Of a DNA stretch of 50,536 nt, positions 7,723 through 14,671 are shown one piece after another. Each line of letters opens with the position of its first letter. The first letter of the stretch is position 1. Position numbers and translations under genes: made by a program. The stretch is taken from the NCBI GenBank assembly GCA_014377705.1, contig JACMPC010000132.1:1-50536 (forward strand). The letters run 5' to 3'. Below the pieces are notes generated by a model. It did no database searches. It was given only the letters and a program-made list of their open reading frames with translations, and had not been told where the DNA came from. The DNA comes from Dermatophilaceae bacterium. Lineage in GTDB: Bacteria > Actinomycetota > Actinomycetes > Actinomycetales > Dermatophilaceae.

Positions 7723-8577
7723 GTGCAGCCTCTGACCTATTTTGACTCGATCATCCTGGGAATCGTGGAGGGCCTGACCGAGTTCCTGCCCATCTCCTCG
7801 ACCGGTCACCTGACCATCGCCGAGAGCATGCTTGGCCTGACCGTGGACGACAAGGCCATCACGGCCTACACGGCGATCATCCAGCTGGGCGCCATCGCGG
7901 CCACGGTAATCTACTTCTTCAAAGACATCGTCAGGCTCCTCGGCGCCTGGTTCCGCGGTCTGCTGAGCGCCGAGGATCGCGCGCACCACGACTACCAGCT
8001 TGCCTGGGCGGTCATCATCGGGTCGATCCCGGTCGGTGTCGTCGGCTTCCTCGGCAAGGACGTGATCAGCGGGGGCCTGCGCAGCCTGTGGGTGGTCGTG
8101 GCCGCCCTCATCCTGTGGAGCGTGGTGATGTGGGTGGCCGAGCGCCGGCACACCGTCCTCGAGCACCAGGACCTTGTCCGCGGTGAGGGCCAGGTCACCA
8201 TGCGTGACGGTCTGGTCATCGGGCTCGTGCAGTGCTTCTCTCTGATCCCCGGCGTCTCTCGCTCCGGTGCCACGATCTCGGCCGGCCTGATCAAGGGGCT
8301 CGACCGGGTCACCGCCACCCGGCTCTCCTTCTTCATGGCCATCCCCGCTCTGACTGCGGCCGGGCTGTACGAGGGCAAGGAAGTCAACCCGGCCGTGACC
8401 CCGTATGGCCAGATGGCGGTGGGTATCGTGATCGCCTTCCTCGTGGCGTACGCCAGCATCGCGTGGTTGTTGAGGTTCGTCGCTCACCACCCGATCACGA
8501 TCTTCATCTGGTACCGGGTTGCGCTGGGCGTCCTCATCGCCGGTGCTCTCAGCCTGGGCTGGCTCAGCGCTGTCTGA
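7723..8577 (+). CDS. uppP: undecaprenyl-diphosphate phosphatase UppP (BacA)
   Basis: This 284-residue integral membrane enzyme recycles the undecaprenyl-diphosphate carrier of peptidoglycan and other wall polymers. Both signature motifs are present: GIVEGLTEFLPISSTGHL near the start and PGVSRSGATISAGLIKG mid-protein. Several hydrophobic helices follow, as expected for about eight transmembrane segments. GTG 7723 is chosen because a purine-rich GAAAGAAGAG precedes it and the family begins about here. An upstream GTG at 7684 would add 13 polar residues and overlap the LLM stop. In mycobacteria uppP lies in the same neighbourhood (Rv2136c). Confidence 0.94.
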   Translation: MQPLTYFDSIILGIVEGLTEFLPISSTGHLTIAESMLGLTVDDKAITAYTAIIQLGAIAATVIYFFKDIVRLLGAWFRGLLSAEDRAHHDYQLAWAVIIGSIPVGVVGFLGKDVISGGLRSLWVVVAALILWSVVMWVAERRHTVLEHQDLVRGEGQVTMRDGLVIGLVQCFSLIPGVSRSGATISAGLIKGLDRVTATRLSFFMAIPALTAAGLYEGKEVNPAVTPYGQMAVGIVIAFLVAYASIAWLLRFVAHHPITIFIWYRVALGVLIAGALSLGWLSAV

Positions 8578-8639
8578 GCACAGTCCTTCTGGCTCTGGTG
8601 GCCGGGGCTACTCGCCCGCCTCCTGTGCTGAGACTGCGG

Positions 8640-8675
8640 TGGGACGTATGGCTAAATGTGGCGGCATACGTTCCA
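8640..8675. terminator. palindrome between convergent uppP and corA
   Basis: An 11-bp stem (TGGGACGTATG pairing with CATACGTTCCA, one G-T wobble) with a 14-nt loop sits between the ends of two facing genes. It could end transcription from both sides. No T-run follows. Confidence 0.55.
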
Positions 8676-8717
8676 GTTCTGGGGCCCCGGGGACGCTCGG
8701 CGTCAGGCGGGGCGCGG

Positions 8718-9689
8718 CTACAGCCAGCCGGACTTGCGGAATGCCCGGTACAGGCCGATCTCGACGATGGCCAGGGTTCCCAAGACGATGAAGTATGCCG
8801 GGCGGTAGCTGAGCTCGGGCATGTAGTCGAAGTTCATCCCGTAGATCCCGGCGACCATCGTCGGCACCGCGGCCATGGCGACCCAGGCTGAGATCCTTCT
8901 CATGTCGTCGTTCTGCTGCACCGAGATCTGGGCAAGATGGGCGTGCAGGACATCGGTGAGCAGCCGGTCGTACGCCTCGACATGGTCAAGGACGCGCAGG
9001 ACGTGGTCATAGATGTCCCCGAAGAACGGTCGCGTCCTCTCGTCGATGAACCGGGTGTCCTCGGAGCGCAGCCGGCTCAGCGGCACGGCCAGCGGAGCCG
9101 CGGCCCGCCTGACCTCGAGGACCTCCCGCTTGAGCCGGTAGATGTCGGCTGCGTCGATGCTTCGGGCGCCCTCGAACACACGCTGCTCCATCAGCTCGAG
9201 GTCCTCGCTCAGCTCGACGTCGATGAGCGTGTAGTTGTCGACCACGGAGTCCATCACCGAGTACAGGACGGCGATCGGCCCGTAGGCAAGGTGCTCCGGC
9301 GTGCGCTCCAGCCGGGCCCGAACTCCGGTCAGGGGGTTGGCCTCGCCCCGTCTGACGGTCACCACGAACCTGTCTCCGACGAAGATCATCACCTCGCCGG
9401 TCTCGACGTCCGAAGTCGCATCGATGTAGTGCAGCGTCTTCAGCACCACAAACATCGTGTCGTCATAGACATCGAGCTTGGGGCGCTGGTTGCCCTTGAT
9501 CGCATCCTCGACGGCCAGCGGGTGGAGCTTGAGCTCCTCGTTCACCAGGGCGAACTCGGCGTCGGTGGGGTTCTTGAGCCCGATCCAGATGAACCCATGC
9601 TCTTCCCGTCTCAGCGTCTCGAGCTCGTCGCTGAGATCTCCGCACGGTATCCGGTGTCCGTCGCGATAGACGGCCTGGTCAACGATCAC
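8718..9689 (-). CDS. corA: CorA-type magnesium/cobalt transporter
   Basis: The protein has 323 residues. A large cytoplasmic N-terminal alpha/beta and long-helix domain is followed by two C-terminal transmembrane helices. The first ends in the selectivity motif GMN within VAGIYGMNF. The second is AYFIVLGTLAIVEIGLY, followed by a basic tail. This is the pentameric CorA channel for Mg2+ (and Co2+/Ni2+) uptake. The start is a GTG at 9687-9689. No clear ribosome-binding site or TAnnnT box at the usual distance is seen. The gene is convergent with uppP. Confidence 0.92.
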   Translation of the reverse strand: MIVDQAVYRDGHRIPCGDLSDELETLRREEHGFIWIGLKNPTDAEFALVNEELKLHPLAVEDAIKGNQRPKLDVYDDTMFVVLKTLHYIDATSDVETGEVMIFVGDRFVVTVRRGEANPLTGVRARLERTPEHLAYGPIAVLYSVMDSVVDNYTLIDVELSEDLELMEQRVFEGARSIDAADIYRLKREVLEVRRAAAPLAVPLSRLRSEDTRFIDERTRPFFGDIYDHVLRVLDHVEAYDRLLTDVLHAHLAQISVQQNDDMRRISAWVAMAAVPTMVAGIYGMNFDYMPELSYRPAYFIVLGTLAIVEIGLYRAFRKSGWL

Positions 9690-9801
9690 CTCGCTATGTG
9701 ATCACGGTTTCGCACCTGGTGCACACTCCCTCCGGTGCCATGTCCGTCCGGTGCCGCGTTGGTCTCGGTGCCGTGTTGGCCTCCGTACCGTGTTCACTCC
9801 G

Positions 9802-9807
9802 TAGAGT
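9802..9807 (+). promoter_or_regulatory. -10 hexamer TAGAGT for the phosphatase-like gene
   Basis: TAGAGT lies 7 nt before GTG 9815 and supports that start over the longer frame from 9698. Confidence 0.5.
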
Positions 9808-9814
9808 GTTGTCC

Positions 9815-10597
9815 GTGCCCACCTGCCTGCTGATTCGCCATGGACGCACCTCATCCAATGCCAACGGGACGCTGGCGGGGTGGACCGAGGGCGTCGCACT
9901 CGACGAGGTCGGTCGCGGGCAAGCCGCCGAGCTCTCAGAGCGACTGCGAGGTGTGCCGATCGTGGCTGTCGTCTCCAGCCCGCTGCAACGATGCCTGGAG
10001 ACAGCGCAGATCGTCATGGGCGTACTGGTCGACGTCACGGTAAGCACCGATGAGCGCCTCGGCGAATGCCATTACGGCGCCTGGACCGGAGGCACTCTGG
10101 AGGAGCTGGCCAAGGAGCCGTTGTGGCGCACCGTGCAGGACCAGCCCAGCGCGGCGCGGTTCCCGGACGGCGACACCTTCGCGGGGGAGTCCATCGCGCA
10201 GATGCAGGCACGTGCCCTGCTCGCGGTTCGCGAGATGGACGCCGCGGTCTATGCCGAGCACGGTCCCCTGGCGTTGTGGGCGCTTGTCTCCCACGGCGAT
10301 GTGATCAAGTCGATCCTGGCCGATGCGGTGGGCGCTCATCTGGACCACTTCCAGCGGATTGTCGTCGGCCCTGCGTCGCTGTCGGTGGTGAGGTACACCG
10401 GCCGCAGGCCCTTCCTGGTCCGGCTCAACGATGGCGGGGCAGACCTGTCCGCTCTCGTGCCGCCGCCCATTCCCGATCACGGCGACGCGGCGGTGGGCGG
10501 AGGCGCGGGCACCGCCGAACCCGGATCGGGCGGCCCCGAGCCTGGCGGTCCCGAGTCCGGCCCCGCCGAGTTCACCAACTCCGGATCCACCAACTAG
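9815..10597 (+). CDS. histidine phosphatase family protein, MSMEG_4193-like
   Basis: The protein has 260 residues. The catalytic RHG motif is at residues 8-10 (LLIRHGRTSSN, phospho-accepting His9). A second His is in LWALVSHGDVIKS and an acidic residue in ERLGECHYGAWTGG. It matches the phosphoglycerate-mutase-like family that co-occurs with DUF3090 and SCO1664-like genes beside mshC (TIGR03848 type, from memory). The biochemical substrate is unknown. The last 40 residues are a Gly/Pro/Ser-rich low-complexity tail (GGGAGTAEPGSGGPEPGG) that the enzyme core does not need. Confidence 0.88.
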   Translation: MPTCLLIRHGRTSSNANGTLAGWTEGVALDEVGRGQAAELSERLRGVPIVAVVSSPLQRCLETAQIVMGVLVDVTVSTDERLGECHYGAWTGGTLEELAKEPLWRTVQDQPSAARFPDGDTFAGESIAQMQARALLAVREMDAAVYAEHGPLALWALVSHGDVIKSILADAVGAHLDHFQRIVVGPASLSVVRYTGRRPFLVRLNDGGADLSALVPPPIPDHGDAAVGGGAGTAEPGSGGPEPGGPESGPAEFTNSGSTN

Positions 10598-10600
10598 GGT
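10595..10600 (+). promoter_or_regulatory. -10 hexamer TAGGGT for the DUF3090 gene
   Basis: TAGGGT overlaps the stop codon of the phosphatase gene and lies 7 nt before ATG 10608. The gene may therefore also have its own leaderless promoter. Confidence 0.45.
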
Positions 10601-10607
10601 CGACCAT

Positions 10608-11162
10608 ATGCCGGTTCTTGAGTTCGACCCACCCGAGCGGTTCGTCGCGGGCACGGTGGGCCCACCCGGGCAACGCACCTTCTTCCTGCAGGTCAGCGCC
10701 GGGGCGCGGCTGGCTTCCGTGTCGCTGGAGAAGCAGCAGCTGAGCACCCTGGCGGACCGGGTCAACGACCTTCTCGACGACTTTGCCGCGGGTGAGGCTG
10801 TGGAGGTCCTAGCTGAGATGCTCGAGGACGTCGCGCCACTGGCCACCCCCATCGAGGACGAGTTCCGGGTCGGCACGATGAGCCTCGGCTGGGACGCCGA
10901 ACGTCACGTCGTCATCGTGGAGTGCCATGACGGTCAGGCAGACCTCGAGGTCGACGAGTCGGGTGAGCCAGTGCTCGAGCCGGAGCAGCCTGCAGACGTC
11001 GATACGGTCCTGCGGGTCGTGATCGAGCCCGGCCAGGCCCGCGCGTTCGCGCGACGATGTGCCAAGGTCATTGCCGCCGGCCGTCCACCGTGCCCGTTCT
11101 GCGGGGGCCCGCTCGACCCGACCGGGCACATCTGTCCCCGCGCCAACGGCTACAAACGCTGA
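10608..11162 (+). CDS. DUF3090 family protein
   Basis: This 184-residue soluble protein is nearly universal in Actinobacteria (TIGR03847 type) and has unknown function. It starts MPVLEFDPPERFVAGTVGPPGQRTFFLQV, the usual family start. It ends with a zinc-ribbon-like CPFCGGPLDPTGHICPR, whose three Cys and one His could bind a metal. It is the middle gene of a conserved trio with the phosphatase-like protein upstream and the SCO1664-like protein 13 nt downstream. Co-conservation with mshC suggests a link to mycothiol or redox metabolism, but that is inference. Confidence 0.88.
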   Translation: MPVLEFDPPERFVAGTVGPPGQRTFFLQVSAGARLASVSLEKQQLSTLADRVNDLLDDFAAGEAVEVLAEMLEDVAPLATPIEDEFRVGTMSLGWDAERHVVIVECHDGQADLEVDESGEPVLEPEQPADVDTVLRVVIEPGQARAFARRCAKVIAAGRPPCPFCGGPLDPTGHICPRANGYKR

Positions 11163-11175
11163 GCACCGGACAGGC

Positions 11176-12009
11176 ATGACGAACCTGTTTGCGCCCTCGT
11201 CCCAGGAAGAGGTCGCCCGCATCCTTGATGTCCTGACCTTTGGCGAGCTCGAGATCGAGGGCCGGCTGGTGGACGCCAGCAACCTGGCTCTCCTGGGTCA
11301 GCTCGAGCTGGGTGACGTCCGGACGCGGGTGATCTACAAGCCGGTCCGGGGGGAGCGACCGCTCTGGGACTTCCCGGACGGGACCCTCGCCGATCGTGAG
11401 GCTGCGGCGTTCGTGCTGTCGGCCGTCGGCGGCTGGAACCTCGTTCCCCCAACGGTCCTGAGGGACGGTCCGCACGGACCGGGTTCGGTCCAGCTGTGGG
11501 TCGATGCCGTCGAGGACGCCACGGCGACTCTTGTCAACGTCGTCAAACCTGCCGAGCTGGTACCGGGCTGGCTACCGGTGCTCGAGGCCCAGCTGGCCGA
11601 CGGCACGGCGGTCGTGGTTGCGCACGCGGATCTGCCCGAGCTCGCCTCCGTCGCCGTGTTCGACGTGGTCATCAACAATGCCGACCGAAAGGGCTCGCAT
11701 CTGGTGCTGGACGAGTTCGGCTCGCTGTGGGGCTTCGATCACGGCGTCAGCCTGCATGCGGAGCCCAAGCTGCGCACCGTGCTGTGGGGGTGGGCGGGCA
11801 AGGCACTGCCAGAGGCCGAGCTGGCCCGGCTCTACGCGCTGTCGGGATGGCTGAGCACCCCCGGCAGCCCTGTGTCGGTGACCCTGGAGAGGCTGTTGAC
11901 CGCCGCCGAGATCGACGCCCTCAGCCAGCGCATCGCCGGACTGCTCGCCACCGGGCGATTCCCCGGCCCCAACAGCCGCGGGCCGGCCGTGCCCTGGCCA
12001 CCGCTCTAG
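11176..12009 (+). CDS. SCO1664 family protein (PI3/4-kinase-like fold)
   Basis: The protein has 277 residues. It is an actinobacterial orphan family (TIGR03843 type) that keeps phosphatidylinositol-kinase-like motifs. FDVVINNADRKGSH resembles the catalytic loop D..xNxDRxxxN, and GFDHG resembles the metal-binding DFG-type motif. VIYKPVRGERPLWDFP probably carries the ATP-binding Lys. It may phosphorylate a protein or small molecule; no substrate is established to my knowledge. ATG 11176 is 13 nt after the DUF3090 stop, behind a modest GGACAGG. The stop codon touches a strong hairpin. Confidence 0.85.
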   Translation: MTNLFAPSSQEEVARILDVLTFGELEIEGRLVDASNLALLGQLELGDVRTRVIYKPVRGERPLWDFPDGTLADREAAAFVLSAVGGWNLVPPTVLRDGPHGPGSVQLWVDAVEDATATLVNVVKPAELVPGWLPVLEAQLADGTAVVVAHADLPELASVAVFDVVINNADRKGSHLVLDEFGSLWGFDHGVSLHAEPKLRTVLWGWAGKALPEAELARLYALSGWLSTPGSPVSVTLERLLTAAEIDALSQRIAGLLATGRFPGPNSRGPAVPWPPL

Positions 12010-12050
12010 GTGAACCCGGTGAAGATCACCGTGCATTCACCGGGTTCGCC
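12009..12050 (+). terminator. hairpin after the SCO1664-like gene
   Basis: A perfect 11-bp stem, GAACCCGGTGA (12012-12022) with TCACCGGGTTC (12037-12047), is extendable by about three pairs including one wobble. It starts at the stop codon. There is no T-tract after it, as is common for terminators in high-GC actinobacteria. Confidence 0.6.
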
Positions 12051-12206
12051 TGAGTTTGAGCGCATGGTTCCTAGGTATTGCTGAGTTTGAGCGCACGGTC
12101 CCTAGGTTTTGCTGAGTTTGAGCGCACAGTCCCTAGGTTTGGCTCAGTTTTGAGCGCACGGTCCGTAGGTTTGGCTTCGGATTGCGCGGACCGTCCTTGG
12201 GTTTAC
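12051..12206. repeat. 31-32-bp intergenic tandem repeat, four copies plus a degenerate fifth
   Basis: Units start at 12051, 12082, 12113 and 12144. Their core is GAGTTTGAGCGCAC followed by GGTCCCTAGGTTTTGC, and each carries a CCTAGG-like palindrome. A decayed fifth copy covers about 12176-12206. There are no spacers, so it is not CRISPR. The array fills the gap between the hairpin and the mshC promoter. Confidence 0.85.
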
Positions 12207-12217
12207 CGAGGGAACGT

Positions 12218-12223
12218 TAGGCT
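12218..12223 (+). promoter_or_regulatory. -10 hexamer TAGGCT for mshC
   Basis: TAGGCT lies 6 nt before the GTG start of mshC, predicting a leaderless mRNA. It sits immediately after the tandem repeat array. Confidence 0.5.
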
Positions 12224-12229
12224 CAGCAG

Positions 12230-13489
12230 GTGAAATCCTGGCCATCCCCGTTCATTCCTGCTGTGCCCGGCAACGGGCTGCCGGTTCGTGTTCACGACAC
12301 CGCCTCCGGAGACCTGTGCCTGCTCACGCCCGGGCCGACGGCGCGGATGTACGTCTGCGGGATCACCCCCTACGACGCAACCCATATGGGCCATGCCGCA
12401 ACCTACGTGACCTTCGACCTGCTGGGGCGTGCCCTGCGCGACGCGGGCCATGAGGTGCTGTATGTCCAGAACGTCACTGATGTAGACGAGCCGCTGCTCG
12501 CGCGTGCCCATCGGGACGGTGTCGAGTGGCAGGCCCTGGCAGCCGCCGAGATCGCCCTCTTCCGCGAGGACATGACCGCGTTGGGCGTGATCGCCCCGGA
12601 CCACTACATCGGCGCGGTCGAAGGCGTTCCCTCCGTCGTCAAGGCCGTGACCGCCCTGCTGGCGGGCGGCACGGCATACCGTGTGAAGGTTCCCGAGGGT
12701 GAGGGAGCGCCCGGGGCCAGCGACATCTACTTCGACCTCTCGTCCGCGCCGGACTTCGGGTCGGTCTCCTCGTGGGACCGGGACCAGATGATGGCGGTCT
12801 TCGCAGAGCGTGGAGGAGACCCTGGCAGGCTGGGCAAGCGCGACCAGCTGGATCCTTTGTTGTGGCGGGCCGAGCGGGCCGGCGAGCCGTCCTGGCCCGG
12901 TGGTGAGCTCGGCGAAGGTCGGCCCGGGTGGCACATCGAGTGCACGACCATCGCCCTGGACTATCTCGGGATGACGTTCGACGTGCAGGGAGGCGGCACC
13001 GACCTGATCTTCCCGCACCACGAGATGAGCGCGGTGCAGGCGTGTGGCATCACCGGCACCTCGCCGTTCGCGCGCGCTTTCGTCCACCAGGCCATGGTCG
13101 GGCTGGACGGCGAGAAGATGAGCAAGTCCAGGGGCAACCTGGTACTCGTGTCGACGCTGCGCCACTGCGGGGTCGACCCGATGGCTATCCGCCTGGCTGT
13201 GCTGGCGCACCACTACCGGACTCCCTGGGAGTGGGACGGCGAGGTCTTGCTGGACGCCCAGGAACGGCTGGCGACCTGGCGGGCCGGGCTGTCCGGCAAC
13301 GGTGGCCCGCCCGCCGACGCGGCCATCGCCCGGATCCGGGAGTGCATGGCCGATGACCTCGACGCGCCGGGCGCCCTGGCCGCGGTGGACGAGTGGGTCA
13401 GCCAGAGCCTGTCCAAGGGTGGCACCGAGATCGGCTCCCCAGGGGTGGTTGGGCGCACCGTAGACGCCCTGCTAGGCATCCGCCTCTAG
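12230..13489 (+). CDS. mshC: L-cysteine:1D-myo-inositol 2-amino-2-deoxy-alpha-D-glucopyranoside ligase
   Basis: MshC joins cysteine to GlcN-Ins with ATP, the third committed step of mycothiol synthesis. The 419-residue protein is a class I cysteinyl-tRNA-synthetase relative. Zinc-binding Cys43 sits in YVCGITPYD. The HIGH-type motif is HMGH (52-55). The KMSKS loop is Lys296-Ser300. [14 protein letters not shown] and [10 protein letters not shown] carry further zinc ligands. The start MKSWPSP and the length distinguish it from CysS, because the C-terminal anticodon-binding region is shortened. It starts with GTG. It marks the organism as a mycothiol producer. Confidence 0.96.
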   Translation: MKSWPSPFIPAVPGNGLPVRVHDTASGDLCLLTPGPTARMYVCGITPYDATHMGHAATYVTFDLLGRALRDAGHEVLYVQNVTDVDEPLLARAHRDGVEWQALAAAEIALFREDMTALGVIAPDHYIGAVEGVPSVVKAVTALLAGGTAYRVKVPEGEGAPGASDIYFDLSSAPDFGSVSSWDRDQMMAVFAERGGDPGRLGKRDQLDPLLWRAERAGEPSWPGGELGEGRPGWHIECTTIALDYLGMTFDVQGGGTDLIFPHHEMSAVQACGITGTSPFARAFVHQAMVGLDGEKMSKSRGNLVLVSTLRHCGVDPMAIRLAVLAHHYRTPWEWDGEVLLDAQERLATWRAGLSGNGGPPADAAIARIRECMADDLDAPGALAAVDEWVSQSLSKGGTEIGSPGVVGRTVDALLGIRL

Positions 13490-13548
13490 TCCAACCCGTC
13501 AAGACCAGTGGCCACCGCTCGTCGACCAGCCCTGCCCTGATCGCCCGA

Positions 13549-13680
13549 GCCGACCGGCCGCTCGAGGTCGTTGACGAACGTGGGCGTCTCGTCGTCCGGC
13601 ACGCTCGGGTCGAAGTTGCCGTCCTCGTCGGCCACCTAGCCGTCGAGCGAGGTGATCCCCGAGCAGATCAGCCCGGCCAT
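13549..13680 (-). pseudogene. dihydrofolate reductase family (RibD C-domain-like) N-terminal remnant
   Basis: The minus strand from ATG 13678-13680 reads MAGLICSGITSLDG, a TAG stop, then VADEDGNFDPSVPDDE and FVNDLERPVG. Intact family members read 'SLDGYVADEDGNFDWAxPDEE...FVNDLERPVGTYLYGRRMYE'. The stop at 13636-13638 therefore replaces a conserved Tyr codon. Resemblance ends after about 13549, where sequence close to the mshC end takes over. Only about 44 codons of the gene remain. Confidence 0.75.
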
Positions 13681-13693
13681 CGGCTGTCCCTGG

Positions 13694-14548
13694 CTATCCG
13701 GTCGGCGGGTTGTCGCCTCGGCGGCGCAGGTAGCGCTCGAACTCGCGGGCGATGGCGTCGCCGCTGGCCTCCGGCAGGTCCGCGGTGTCCTGGGCCTGCT
13801 CCAGCGAGTGGATGTACTCCGCCACCTCCTCGTCGGACTCGGCCAGCTCGTCGACCCCGTGCTCCCACGCCCGTGCCTGCTCGGGCAGGTCGCCATGGGG
13901 GATGGACAGGCCCAGGAGCTCCTCGAGCTTGGCGATGAGCCCCAGGGTGGCCTTGGGCGACGGCGTGCCGCCGGCATAGTGCGAAACGGCGGCCCAGCAG
14001 GACAGCGCAGGCAGGTCCGACTGGCTGGCCGCGTCGGCCAGCACCCCGATGATCCCGGTGGCGCCTTCGTACTGGCTGGGCTCGAGGTCGAACAACGCTG
14101 CGACGCCCTCGTGTTCCGAGGTTGCCGAGACGGGAAGGGGTCGGGTGTGCGGCACGTCAGCCAGCAGGGCACCCAAGGTCACGAAGGTGGTGACACCCAG
14201 CTGCCGGGCGAACTCGAGAAGCTCGACGGTGAAGGCACGCCAACGCATGGACGGCTCGATGCCCTGGACCAGGATGATGTCGCGATCCAGCGAGGTGGCG
14301 GTGGCCAGCAGGATGCGCGTCGTGGGCCAGCTGATCCGGCGCTTGCCGTCATCCATCACCACCCGGGGCCGGCTGACCTGGAAGTCGTAGAAGTCCTCCG
14401 GGTCGATCGCCGCCACAGGTTCGGCCTTCCACACCTCGGTGAGGTGCTCGATGGCCGCAGTGGCCGCCTCGCCCGCGTCGTTCCAGCCCTCGAAGGCCGC
14501 GATCATGACCGGGTCGCGCAGCTCTGGAACATCCGCGAGCTCGATCAC
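13694..14548 (-). CDS. PAC2 family protein
   Basis: This 284-residue protein resembles the eukaryotic proteasome assembly chaperone 2 fold. MIELADVPELRDPVMIAAFEGWNDAGEAA, then DFYDFQVSRPRV and LLLADVPHTRP-like segments are typical. Actinobacterial homologues (for example Rv2125) are conserved between mshC and metH; their function is unproven. The C-terminal third is charged and probably helical. The start is a GTG at 14546-14548 with GGAGG (plus-strand 14557-14561) 8 nt upstream. A much longer antisense frame up to 15400 is rejected because it crosses metH. It lies far from prcBA, so a proteasome link is only suggestive. Confidence 0.88.
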   Translation of the reverse strand: MIELADVPELRDPVMIAAFEGWNDAGEAATAAIEHLTEVWKAEPVAAIDPEDFYDFQVSRPRVVMDDGKRRISWPTTRILLATATSLDRDIILVQGIEPSMRWRAFTVELLEFARQLGVTTFVTLGALLADVPHTRPLPVSATSEHEGVAALFDLEPSQYEGATGIIGVLADAASQSDLPALSCWAAVSHYAGGTPSPKATLGLIAKLEELLGLSIPHGDLPEQARAWEHGVDELAESDEEVAEYIHSLEQAQDTADLPEASGDAIAREFERYLRRRGDNPPTG

Positions 14549-14589
14549 GAGGGGGGCCTCCGATAGCTGATGGGGGGTGTCACAGGACC

Positions 14590-14595
14590 AGACTA
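14590..14595 (-). promoter_or_regulatory. -10 hexamer TAGTCT for the PAC2 gene
   Basis: On the minus strand TAGTCT would start a transcript about 35 nt before the GTG start, leaving room for its GGAGG site. Confidence 0.35.
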
Positions 14596-14630
14596 CGGAC
14601 TGGCGGTTGGGCGGCTGCACAACCCGCCGA

Positions 14631-14636
14631 TAGACT
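14631..14636 (+). promoter_or_regulatory. -10 hexamer TAGACT for metH
   Basis: TAGACT predicts a transcription start near 14643. That would leave a short leader of about 28 nt with AGAAGG (14657-14662) before the TTG start. No cobalamin-riboswitch-sized leader fits here. Confidence 0.4.
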
Positions 14637-14671
14637 TCTTGTCGATCCAACCACTGAGAAGGCGGACCACC

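Noticed and set aside
12051-12206. Possible CRISPR array upstream of mshC
   Set aside because: Units are directly adjacent without unique spacers, so it is a plain tandem repeat.
14570-14671. Extended start for metH at 14570
   Set aside because: The added residues are not typical of MetH. They overlap the predicted promoter, whereas TTG 14672 has a ribosome-binding site at good distance.
14637-14671. Cobalamin riboswitch before metH
   Set aside because: The leader is only about 30 nt and no B12-box-like sequence is visible. B12-dependent metH is not usually controlled this way.
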